A stretch of 40,504 bases of DNA from the NCBI GenBank assembly GCA_014237365.1, contig JABZFQ010000250.1, positions 1 to 40,504 on the forward strand. The letters run 5' to 3'. Of this stretch, positions 15,907 through 23,336 are shown in pieces. Positions within the stretch are counted from its first letter, which is position 1. Each line of letters begins with the position of its first letter. This stretch comes from Desulfobacteraceae bacterium. GTDB lineage: Bacteria > Desulfobacterota > Desulfobacteria > Desulfobacterales > ETH-SRB1. A model generated the notes under the pieces. The model saw nothing but the letters and a program-made list of their open reading frames with translations, had not been told where the DNA came from and did not search any database. Both the position numbers and the translations under genes were made by a program.

Positions 15907-15999
15907 TAAAAAAAGGCATGATAGAAACCGGTTTTCTGCTGTTTCCAATCACGCCTTCACTTTTTTCGCCTCTGCGAAAACCGTAAGACATTCTTTTAC
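15907..15999 (-). ncRNA. Structured leader RNA motif with terminator (copy 2) upstream of the DUF2325-MoxR operon
   Basis: Read on the minus strand it shows GAATGTCTTACGGTTT, a hairpin TTTTCGC-agag-GCGAAAA, the word AAGTGAAGGCGT, and a terminator. The terminator pairs GGCGTGAT (15955-15948) with ATCATGCC (15922-15915), enclosing GGAAAC/GTTTC, and is followed by seven T. CGGTTTTC at 15983-15976 can pair with GAAAACCG at 15936-15929 in the terminator loop. The same alternative pairing exists in copy 1 with different bases, which hints at conserved structure. It lies about 195 bases before the first gene. A short hairpin (GACCTC...GAGGTC, 16019-16049) lies just upstream. Confidence 0.6.
15908..15955 (-). 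terminator. Rho-independent terminator in the operon leader
   Basis: A stem of about 13 bp (GGCGTGAT/ATCATGCC and GGAAAC/GTTTC) is followed by a T run at 15914-15908. Because it lies upstream of the DUF2325 operon, it may act as an attenuator. Confidence 0.75.
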
Positions 16000-16056
16000 T
16001 TTTTTCCTGAATAAAGATGACCTCCGGATAATCTTTTATCATAGAGGTCAATCATT

Positions 16057-16238
16057 AGGAACGGGGACGAAATAACTTCCTCAACTATGCATCACAGCTT
16101 CAAGCCATCTTTGCACGATCTCAAATCACAAAAATATCGAAATAGCCTGCTATTCCATCAACTTTTGAGATTTGAGATCGAACAAATTTGACCCAAATCT
16201 ATGCGCCTACCTGGGGAAGTTATTTCGTCCCCGTTCCT
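16057..16238. mobile_element. MITE family 1, complete copy
   Basis: The element has 24-bp perfect inverted ends beginning AGGAACGGGGACGAAATAAC, flanked by TTA on the left and TA on the right. It is 182 bp long, exactly the length of the copy at 17411-17592, which lies in the opposite orientation. The interior is also nearly palindromic (GATCTCAAATCACAAAA against TTTTGAGATTTGAGATC). It has no coding capacity. Confidence 0.85.
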
Positions 16239-16319
16239 TATTATTTCATGGTTTCATATAAGGGTTTGGTAAAAAATTAGATTAAACAAAATAAGTTAGA
16301 TATGTCTAATTTAACATAG

Positions 16320-16344
16320 AAAAAAACCTTGTCAAGGTTTTTTT
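16320..16344. terminator. Symmetric hairpin, possible bidirectional terminator
   Basis: AAAAAACC-TTGTCAA-GGTTTTTT forms a stem with A and T runs on its two sides, so it could end transcription in either direction. It lies between two MITE copies in a region without genes. Confidence 0.5.
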
Positions 16345-16411
16345 GATGATTTTGTAAAAAACTTTTAATTTCTGTCAGGGTTTAATTCCCAGCAGCTTGT
16401 TGCGATTCCTT

Positions 16412-16508
16412 AGGAACGGGGACGAAATAACTTCCCCAAGCAGGCGCATAGATTTGGATCAAATTTGTTCGATCTCAAATCTCAAAAGTTGATGGAATAG
16501 CAGGCTAT
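16412..16508. mobile_element. MITE family 1, half copy
   Basis: One intact end (AGGAACGGGGACGAAATAAC) and the neighbouring half of the element are present. Similarity stops near 16508, at a GCTAT word that is central in the complete copies. The lost half lies next to the truncated PIN gene, so a deletion may have removed both. Confidence 0.75.
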
Positions 16509-16562
16509 ATGTTCTTTAACGGACCCAAGGACTCCAGGCTTGGCCAGTTCAGCCATAATGGT

Positions 16563-16960
16563 TCAATTTGCTTCCATGTCAGCAACAAAGCGGCAGGGCA
16601 CACCCAAGACAGCCGCTGAAGTTTCTAATACTTCATCACAAATCACTATTTCCATTCCAGCCCCGAAGCAGCACGCCAAGTGTAAGGCATCGAGGGTACG
16701 AAGAGCTGTTTTTCTGGAAGAAATCCACTTTTGCGTTTGTCGATAGTATTTCGTACTGATGGAAAGCCGCCTGAACAGACCTGAACGGGTATCCTCTGCA
16801 AAGGCGTTTTCCACCAGACTGGCCTGCGCCTCAGTGATTTCCTTCATGCGGATCCAACGGGAAAGGGCATAAGCAAACTCCAATCCGGTAAGATCGCTGA
16901 TGCCAACGGGAAATCTGAGTGATGACAGAAAATCCTGTATCGTATGACTTATTATCTCAA
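16563..16960 (-). pseudogene. N-terminally truncated PIN-domain toxin-like gene
   Basis: The open frame from a Met at 16883 gives 106 aa, but PIN-like sequence continues upstream of it without a start (FLSSLRFPVGISDLTGLEFAYALSRW). The typical C-terminal half is present: TLDALHLACCFGAGMEIVICDEVLETSAAVLGV. The N-terminal segment with the first catalytic Asp (usual form YLDTS) is missing, and a stop closes the frame about 25 codons above the Met. It is therefore probably a dead type II toxin gene. No antitoxin partner is visible. Two MITE family 1 copies lie just beyond its 3' end. Confidence 0.65.
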
Positions 16961-17105
16961 AATTTAAACAAATTTAAATAGTTATAGCTGTATGATAAAT
17001 TTTGGAACTATTTGCTTTTAAATGAATGACATTGGGAGATCACTCCCGGGGAAATATGCTGTGACTGCGTCAATTTCACTGGGCACGGAGGTCGGAGGTG
17101 AGAGG

Positions 17106-17384
17106 TCAATTACTAACTGCTAATTGGTCTGAGGTTTTACGCTCAAATATCCTGTGATTAGCTATAAACTTACCTGAAACAGGTAATTGAATTTCCTCTT
17201 TCTTATCTATTATTCTGTGCTTAAAATTTAATATGGTAAGTCCTATAACTTCATCTGTATCCGGGTCCAACTGCAGAAAAATGTCATTGTCTGTATTGAA
17301 CCCTATTGCTTCTTTATTTTCCCCAAAATATAGATTCATTTCATCCGACATGGGATCATATTTGTATGTTAGTCTTTTTTCCAT
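17106..17384 (-). CDS. DUF2283-family small protein
   Basis: A 92-aa protein with the DUF2283 pattern: LTYKYDPMSDEMNLYFGE, a middle strand set with DNDIFLQLDPDTDEVIGLTILNF, and a short tail. The ATG at 17384 has an aaggagat ribosome binding site. DUF2283 proteins are small, of unknown function, and often occur beside toxin-antitoxin-like genes, as here near a PIN remnant. A complete MITE family 1 copy begins 26 bases upstream of the start and may separate it from its promoter. Confidence 0.75.
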   Translation of the reverse strand: MEKRLTYKYDPMSDEMNLYFGENKEAIGFNTDNDIFLQLDPDTDEVIGLTILNFKHRIIDKKEEIQLPVSGKFIANHRIFERKTSDQLAVSN

Positions 17385-17410
17385 AGAAGCTCATCTCCTT
17401 TATTGAAGTT

Positions 17411-17592
17411 AGGAACGGGGACGAATTAACTTCCGCAAGTAGGCGCACAGATTTGGGTCGAATTTGTTTGATCTCAGATCACAAAAGTTGATGGAATAGC
17501 GAGCTATTTCAATATTTTTGTGATTTGAGATCGGACAAAGGCGGCCTGAAGCTGTGATGCATAGTTGCGGAAGTTATTTCGTCCCCGTTCCT
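17411..17592. mobile_element. MITE family 1, complete copy (inverse orientation)
   Basis: 182 bp between AGGAACGGGGACGAATTAAC and the matching CCCCGTTCCT end. It is the reverse orientation of the copy at 16057-16238 and is flanked by TTA/TA. Confidence 0.85.
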
Positions 17593-17862
17593 TATATACG
17601 AGAAATGAGGTCTTGATATATAAGGCATCTTTCACAATATCAGGACTTGCTACAACCATTAGGTATTTTGGCCTTGGAGAAATGCTTAGGTTTCTATAAT
17701 AAAGCAAAGATTTTTGGTAGTCCCTACAAAATAATGCAGGTGATTAAAATTATAATACACCAGCGATGCAGATGGAACTTACAAATTTTACACCAAGATG
17801 AAAAAAAGGAAATTGGCGTAAGTTTTAATCTCTTGTAATCATTAAACAAACGGTAATAATGG

Positions 17863-18248
17863 TGGTGGAGGCGGCGGGAGTCGAACCCGCGTCCGAAAAT
17901 ATTCCACACAGGCATCTACATACTTAGCCTGAACTTTAGTTTTCGCCTATTCAAGTCTCCTCCAGGCAGGATGCTTGAAAAGCTATCCTGTTTAAGTTTC
18001 GCTAAGGAACGGGGAAGTTATTTCGTCCTCGTTCTTAATCCTGAAACAGGAAATCAGGAAAAGCTATCCTGCTAATCGTCGCCCTTACCGGATGCGCAGG
18101 AATAACCCGGCAGAACGTTAGCCTAAGCGGCTAAAGCGTAATTATAATCATCTGCGATTATATTTATGTCCCAACCTTTTTTACGAGTAGGCAGGAGCTC
18201 GGTATGCAGCCAATGCTTCTTTATTTCCGTCGAAGCCATTTCGCCCCC
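17863..18248 (-). ncRNA. ssrA: tmRNA (ssrA) with a MITE remnant inside
   Basis: The 5' end GGGGGCGAAATGGCTTCGACGG and the 3' end GGTTCGACTCCCGCCGCCTCCACCA form the tRNA-like part; the acceptor arms GGGGGCG and CGCCTCC pair. The tag frame at 18155-18123 follows a TAATC and reads ADDYNYALAA then stop, a typical degradation tag. In the pseudoknot region, 18005-18036 is a shortened MITE family 1 element (both ends kept, middle deleted). Removing it, with one TTA, leaves a plausible uninterrupted GATTAGCGAAAC. smpB lies on the same strand 186 bases upstream of the RNA start. The length of about 386 nt is normal to slightly long. Confidence 0.95.
18005..18036. mobile_element. MITE family 1 remnant within tmRNA
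   Basis: Ten bases of one end (AGGAACGGGG) join directly to 22 bases of the other end (AAGTTATTTCG...CGTTCTT). Flanks are TTA on each side. The transcript can still form a short stem from the two ends. Confidence 0.75.
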
Positions 18249-18433
18249 ATAGTGAGGAAATTTGCAGATATATTGAAAAGAACATTATGAAGACCTCTAA
18301 AGCATTTTCTAAAAGACTTCATATAATACAAAAATAAGGGATAAATGTTTTAATGTCAAGCTCGAAAGGTTGATAAAAAAGTTGTAAGGAACGTTGAACC
18401 GAAAAAAACGCAATTTATGACCTTCCGAGGTAG

Positions 18434-18895
18434 TCACTGATTTTCTTTTTTTTCTCTGTCTAATTCTCTTTTTTGGTCGCGCCTTCTGATTGTATCTCTT
18501 TTATCATACTTGCGCTTTCCCCTGGCAAGAGCAAGTGTCATTTTGGCTTTCCCTTTTTTAAAATAAATACTTAAGGGAATAAGGGTATGACCCATTTCAT
18601 TTACTTTACCATACAACTTTTTTATTTCACGCTTGTTCAAAAGCAGTTTTCTGGGCCTTAAAGGCTCATGATTGTTTTCTTGTGCAAAAGGATATGCCCC
18701 AATATGCACCTGACAAACAAAAACCTCTCCGTTCTTAATCTTGGCGTACGAATCCTTAAGATTTACACGACCAATTCTGAGGGATTTGACTTCAGTCCCC
18801 ACAAGTACCATACCAGCCTCATAAGTATCTTCTATAAAATAATTATATCTGGCCTTTCTATTTTCTGTAACATTTTTTTTATGTTCTGTTCCCAA
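18434..18895 (-). CDS. smpB: SsrA-binding protein SmpB
   Basis: SmpB binds tmRNA and brings it to stalled ribosomes. The core ENRKARYNYFIEDTYEAGMVLVGTEVKSLR, the LKDSYAKIKNGEVFV segment and the basic C-terminal tail (LARGKRKYDKRDTIRRRDQKRE) are all present. I chose the TTG at 18895, with ggagg seven bases upstream, giving 153 aa; upstream ATGs at 18925 and 18913 would lengthen the N-terminus inside ptsI. The gene overlaps the 3' end of ptsI by 17 bases, and ssrA follows on the same strand. Confidence 0.95.
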   Translation of the reverse strand: MGTEHKKNVTENRKARYNYFIEDTYEAGMVLVGTEVKSLRIGRVNLKDSYAKIKNGEVFVCQVHIGAYPFAQENNHEPLRPRKLLLNKREIKKLYGKVNEMGHTLIPLSIYFKKGKAKMTLALARGKRKYDKRDTIRRRDQKRELDREKKENQ

Positions 18896-20672
18896 ATGCC
18901 TTCCTCCGTGCATACACCTTTTCAAAAAGAATGCTGCCGTACGTTTCTCTTATCAATTCCTCAACTTCTGAGGCTGTATTCTGTTTAAAAACTTCTTTCA
19001 TGAAGGCTTTGGCGTCTTTAACTTTAAATGCCCTTATCATACTCTTTACAGCAGGAATCGACTGAGGATTCATGCTTAATTCATCTATACCTAACCCTAA
19101 AAGTATAGGCAAATTAATCGGATCAGAAGCCATCTCGCCGCACATGAATAGCTTTATCCCCTTGTTTCTAGCAACATCGGCAAGTTGTTTTATCATACGG
19201 ATAATAGCGGGATGAAGCGAATGATAGAGGTGCGCTACATTTCTGTTTCCTCTATCTATTGCCAGTGTGTACTGGATAAGATCATTGGTACCTAAACTGA
19301 AAAAATCTACTTCTCCTGCTAAAATATCTGCAATTATTACGGCAGAAGGAACTTCGATCATTATCCCTAATTCAACATTTCTATTAAAGAGAGTTCCTTC
19401 TTTGTCCAGAGAATCAGCAACTTCATTCAATATTCTTTTTGTTTCAAGGACTTCCTCATAGCTTGATATCATGGGAATCAAAATCCTGACATTGCCAAAA
19501 GCCGCAGCCCTTAATATAGCTCTGAGCTGTGTTCTGAAGACATCAGGATTCTTCAGGCAATATCTTATGGCTCGCAAGCCAAGAGCAGGATTGGCTTCCA
19601 CGTAATCAGGATTATTACTAAATGCTTTATCGCCGTTTATGTCGAGGGTACGGATAGTTACCGATTTTGGCGCAATTACCTCGACCACATCTTTGTATTT
19701 ATCAAAAAGCTCATATTCATTTGGCAAACTATAGCTGCTCAAATACTGGAACTCTGTTCTGTAAAGCCCGATTCCATCTCCGCCGTAATCAATAACTGAT
19801 ACAACTTCTTCAGGAAGCTCAATATTGCCCATAACTTTTAACTGGAACCCATCAGCAGTTTCAGCTCGAAGATGGCTGTCACGGGTAATAGCTGCTTTAA
19901 GTTCTTCGTATTTGGCGCTACGAACTCCATACTCCAAAAGAGTTTCTTCAGTAGGATGAATAATTACTATGCCGACCGTACCATCAATAATAATTAAATC
20001 ATCATTTTTAATGATATTAGTAGCATTCCCCAGACCCATGACAGCAGGAAGCTCAAGGGTTCGGACTATAATGCTTGTATGAGATGCTTTTCCGCCCCTG
20101 TCAGTTACAAGTCCCTTTATCCGCTCAAGATTTATCTGGCTTGCCTCTGCCGGGGAAAAATCGTTGGCAACAAGTATTACCCGTTTATCAATATCAGCAA
20201 TTTTTTCTGATTCTGCTCCGACTAGATTTCTCATTATGCGGTCAGATACATATACTATGTCAGTAGCGCGCTCTTTTAAATATGAGTCAGACATATTTTT
20301 AAACATGGATTTTACGTCTGATACCACCTTTTTGAGAGCCCACTCCGCATTTACCTTTTCATTTTTAATTGTTTCAATTGTCTTGCCATATAGCAGCTTA
20401 TCTTTAAGCAGGGTTTTGTGAGTTTCAAGTATATATGTATGCTCGCGCAATTCCTCAGGAGCGTTAGTTATAATAGTAAGCATTTGCTGCTTTGCCTGAT
20501 TCACAGCGCTTTTGAAACGTTTTATCTCATCTGGCACATCATCTTCGCTGATAAAATACTTCTTTATAACGTCTACGCCTTCTATATCGACTAGATAAGC
20601 CTTTCCTATACAAATGCCCGGAGAAACATTTATTCCGGTTAATATAATTTCTCTTGAATCAGTATCTGTCAT
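18879..20672 (-). CDS. ptsI: PTS enzyme I (phosphoenolpyruvate-protein phosphotransferase)
   Basis: Enzyme I takes phosphate from PEP and passes it to HPr. The phosphorylated His198 lies in GGKASHTSIIVRTLELP. Further family signatures are GIGLYRTEFQYL, IMIEVPSAVIIADILA, SLGTNDLIQYTLAIDRGN and the C-terminal MCGEMASDP. At 597 aa it is full length. It starts two bases after the HPr stop. No sugar-specific PTS components are seen, so this may be a regulatory rather than a sugar-uptake PTS, as is common in such bacteria (inference). Confidence 0.97.
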   Translation of the reverse strand: MTDTDSREIILTGINVSPGICIGKAYLVDIEGVDVIKKYFISEDDVPDEIKRFKSAVNQAKQQMLTIITNAPEELREHTYILETHKTLLKDKLLYGKTIETIKNEKVNAEWALKKVVSDVKSMFKNMSDSYLKERATDIVYVSDRIMRNLVGAESEKIADIDKRVILVANDFSPAEASQINLERIKGLVTDRGGKASHTSIIVRTLELPAVMGLGNATNIIKNDDLIIIDGTVGIVIIHPTEETLLEYGVRSAKYEELKAAITRDSHLRAETADGFQLKVMGNIELPEEVVSVIDYGGDGIGLYRTEFQYLSSYSLPNEYELFDKYKDVVEVIAPKSVTIRTLDINGDKAFSNNPDYVEANPALGLRAIRYCLKNPDVFRTQLRAILRAAAFGNVRILIPMISSYEEVLETKRILNEVADSLDKEGTLFNRNVELGIMIEVPSAVIIADILAGEVDFFSLGTNDLIQYTLAIDRGNRNVAHLYHSLHPAIIRMIKQLADVARNKGIKLFMCGEMASDPINLPILLGLGIDELSMNPQSIPAVKSMIRAFKVKDAKAFMKEVFKQNTASEVEELIRETYGSILFEKVYARRKAFGNRT

Positions 20673-20674
20673 AT

Positions 20675-20950
20675 TTAGCTTAATTCTCCAAATCCTGTAT
20701 CAAATTGCCTTACAGTATCGTTTAAAACATCAATGTCTGATTGATCATCGATCTTAAGTGTAATTTTAGACCCTTTTGTGCACTCAAGGGTCAGGATATC
20801 AAGGATACTTGAAGCATCCACCCTTTTTTTGTCTTTAATTATCCAGACGTTATAATCTGCTTTCCTGGCGATCTCCGCAATCTTAGCAGCGGACCTCGCA
20901 TGAAGGCCGAGTTCGTTTATTACAATAACATCACGTGAAAATTCAGTCAT
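20675..20950 (-). CDS. ptsH: Phosphocarrier protein HPr
   Basis: A 91-aa HPr with the active-site His17 in NELGLHARSA. The segment RVDASSILDILTLECTKG corresponds to the region of the regulatory serine (Ser47 or Ser48 here), though its surroundings differ from the usual KSIMGVL, so HPr kinase regulation is uncertain. It is directly followed by ptsI. No obvious ribosome binding site precedes the start. Confidence 0.93.
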   Translation of the reverse strand: MTEFSRDVIVINELGLHARSAAKIAEIARKADYNVWIIKDKKRVDASSILDILTLECTKGSKITLKIDDQSDIDVLNDTVRQFDTGFGELS

Positions 20951-21029
20951 CAGTATAATCGAATAATAAGAATTCGGGAAAATTATAAAAGAAATTTATA
21001 TATTCTGCATCCTTCATTTGCCTGGCTCT

Positions 21030-21080
21030 CATGCTCCAGCGTGGGAATCCATATGCTATCCATTCCCACTCTGGAGCATG
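21030..21080. repeat. Short palindromic repeat
   Basis: CATGCTCCAGCGTGGGAAT at 21030-21048 and ATTCCCACTCTGGAGCATG at 21062-21080 are inverted copies with one mismatch around a 13-base loop. It lies upstream of ptsH in a region without genes. Confidence 0.8.
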
Positions 21081-21109
21081 GGAACGAAAAAAACCTTGAA
21101 CCTGAATAG

Positions 21110-21213
21110 TTAGGACTCGCCCAAAAATAACTTCACATTTTGATGCGCCGATCCATCCCGCATGACTGCGTTGCGCGTCGGTTAAATAGCTCGCTATTCG
21201 TCCACGTTCCTTA
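21110..21213. mobile_element. MITE family 2, partial or chimeric copy
   Basis: The left end (TTAGGACTCGCCCAAAAATA) and half of the interior match the complete copy at 26835-26997. The right end reads CACGTTCCTTA, closer to the end of MITE family 1. It may be a fusion of two elements or a deletion product. Confidence 0.6.
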
Positions 21214-21342
21214 TAACTTGTCAATCTTCAGCAATTCTCATTTTTCTGATTTTAATCAGACCAGAATGGAATTGAAACGGTATTGTTGATATTGTTTGCA
21301 TCATAGATTTTCTTATGGCATCAATGGTGTTACTAAAATTTT

Positions 21343-23325
21343 CTATTGGGATTTTTCATAGTACAATTCACGAAGATACGAATGGATCGGGTTATTGGGA
21401 GAAGCATAAAGCTCATTTTTTAACCGGGTGCTACGATAACGGGTCTCAATTCCTGGGATTGATTTTGCTAAAACATGCAAATCTGCTGGCAAAGCAATTT
21501 GAATAATGTCATTCAATGTTTTATTTTTGTCTGTGAAATCTTGTATGGCTATTGAAGAAAGCGTATCATGAATTATTTTTTCTGAACAGCTATTTTTCAA
21601 AGCCATCAGCAGTTTGATCATAACTACTGTTTTGTTGTACACGCTTTCCTCTGAATCCGAACCAACTGAATTCCGCAGGAAATTAACAAGGAAACATGCG
21701 TTATCAATAATATCAGGAATTATATTGGATATCATGGCAAGATTGTTGTTGTAATCTGTAGAATGATTGTTCAACCAGATACTGGTAACTTTTGAAGCCC
21801 TTAAACGCGAAGCAAGCGGGCTGACATACTTCCGATATCGATTGTGCCGACCTTCCTGATTGGTCTGATGCGCGAGTTTTAAAATACCAATAATATCAAT
21901 GGGAAATATTTCAACTGCTTTGAGTTGAAAGGCAAGGGCTAAATCGTTGACCTTAATTTTCGTGCTGTAATTCATTGCTTGTCTGTATAATTCAGACAGT
22001 TCGTTTTTCGCGTATGCGGCTAAGAAAAACGCATTATCAGGAATTATTTCGGAATTTTTCTTGGCATATTTATAAAATAATGAAAGATATCTTAAAAGCA
22101 CATTTTCTGCGACATTCTTGTATAGTTTCTGGTCGGTTTTGTAATAGGAAAAGAGCATCATCAAAAGCTGGGCAGAGGAGTCCCATAACTGGTGCATGGC
22201 TTCTATATAGTCACTTTTTTTATTAAAACCTTCCGCCGCGAATTCACTTTTTATAATTCGCGGTTTATATAGTTGACCATAAAGAGCCATTGAATCCTCA
22301 ACAAGTTTATTCCCTTTTGCGGGTAAAGTTGTAAAAAATGGATTTGATGCAAGTAAATTATCTCCATCAATTAGCCGTCTTATTACGTAATTGTTGAACC
22401 CCATGTATTGGGTTAAAATTGCAGCTTTGCCTTTACGGGTGTTAGCCCAGGATAAAGCCAGCTCGTAATAAATTCGAGCTAAATTATATTTTGCAACAAC
22501 TAAATCTGATGATTTCTCATCTTCAAAATCATACTGGTTCGCAGTCGCTTCTACAAAGGAAACCGCGAAATTTAAATTGAAATTATCTGATTTCAGACCA
22601 TGCATACGTTCAGCTATTGCCTTAACAATATTTTTATATCCATTCTCGCTGGTTAATTTGTCCTTAACGGACAAGATGATAACGCTTAAGGGATAAAGAT
22701 CGGGGATTGTATTTTGAACAATAGCCCGGGTGATAATTAAATGAGCAATATTTTCATAAACAAATTCTGTATCGAAGACTTCGGAACCTGTAAGAATATC
22801 GTCAACCTCAAGTTTGAGAATAACATCCTGCCAGAGATGAAATACGTTTTTGACAAACGCGTCCCTGTCTTTCTTAACTAAATCGCTATATGCCTGGAAG
22901 AGATAATGCCAAAATGCAACATTAGAGAGCTCTTGCTTATTAGACAGCACAGAAAGTACCGATTTGGCATTTTCAAGATATAACTGATTGTCATTTTCAA
23001 GAAAGAGACAAAATTGCGCTATGGCCAATCGGTAATACTTTTTCCATGGCTTGTTCCTGATAAATAAATCAGGATTAACCCTTCCGCCATTTCCGCCTTT
23101 TGTCAACTCTTTCATAACAAGATTTTGGTATTCCTCTAAGCCCTGTTCATATTCCACTGCCTTTTTCGCTAACAGATCCCGCAAGTCTTTTTTAGGATAC
23201 CAGGTAAATTTGTATGCGATATCAAGGAGATTGTCCCATTTATTTGAAGGCTCTTTTGCAGCTAATTCTGGAGAGTAAATAGCACAAACAAGTAATAAAA
23301 CGATCGCTATCTTGCATATTTTCAT
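21343..23325 (-). CDS. Large secreted helical protein of the Exb/Tol-like operon
   Basis: I do not recognise this protein of about 660 aa. The ATG at 23325 gives a signal peptide (MKICKIAIVLLLVCAIYSPELAAKEP); a GTG at 23340 overlaps the previous stop (GTGA) and is an alternative start. The rest is mostly helical and rich in Tyr, Leu and Lys, with segments such as YYRLAIAQFCLFLENDNQLYLENA that recall TPR/SEL1-like solenoids, but no clean repeat can be drawn. It probably works in the periplasm. As last gene of a tight five-gene operon with ExbB-, ExbD- and TonB-like proteins, it may be the periplasmic effector of that complex (inference). Confidence 0.65.
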   Translation of the reverse strand: MKICKIAIVLLLVCAIYSPELAAKEPSNKWDNLLDIAYKFTWYPKKDLRDLLAKKAVEYEQGLEEYQNLVMKELTKGGNGGRVNPDLFIRNKPWKKYYRLAIAQFCLFLENDNQLYLENAKSVLSVLSNKQELSNVAFWHYLFQAYSDLVKKDRDAFVKNVFHLWQDVILKLEVDDILTGSEVFDTEFVYENIAHLIITRAIVQNTIPDLYPLSVIILSVKDKLTSENGYKNIVKAIAERMHGLKSDNFNLNFAVSFVEATANQYDFEDEKSSDLVVAKYNLARIYYELALSWANTRKGKAAILTQYMGFNNYVIRRLIDGDNLLASNPFFTTLPAKGNKLVEDSMALYGQLYKPRIIKSEFAAEGFNKKSDYIEAMHQLWDSSAQLLMMLFSYYKTDQKLYKNVAENVLLRYLSLFYKYAKKNSEIIPDNAFFLAAYAKNELSELYRQAMNYSTKIKVNDLALAFQLKAVEIFPIDIIGILKLAHQTNQEGRHNRYRKYVSPLASRLRASKVTSIWLNNHSTDYNNNLAMISNIIPDIIDNACFLVNFLRNSVGSDSEESVYNKTVVMIKLLMALKNSCSEKIIHDTLSSIAIQDFTDKNKTLNDIIQIALPADLHVLAKSIPGIETRYRSTRLKNELYASPNNPIHSYLRELYYEKSQ

Positions 23326-23336
23326 AAAATAGTATC

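Noticed and set aside
15712-15909. 65-codon frame on the plus strand opposite the leader
   Set aside because: It lies across the inverted repeat and has no ribosome binding site.
15907-15999. Known riboswitch class (c-di-GMP, fluoride, guanidine, Moco)
   Set aside because: None of the consensus words I know for these classes fits TCTTACGGTT or AAGTGAAGGCGT.
16294-16310. TTAGATATGTCTAA as a DtxR-like operator
   Set aside because: Arms of only five bases, no nearby gene in a suitable position; probably chance in AT-rich DNA.
17504-17707. 67-codon frame on the minus strand
   Set aside because: Its second half is MITE family 1 sequence. The first half (LVVASPDIV-like words) has no start signal and no recognisable family.
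17720-17760. Shared word near 17720 and 27124 (GTAG-CCTACAAAA-AATGC)
   Set aside because: Short and imperfect similarity; not enough to define a repeat family.
20943-21224. 93-codon frame on the minus strand upstream of ptsH
   Set aside because: It runs through MITE family 2 and the short palindrome; the translated words come from repeat DNA.
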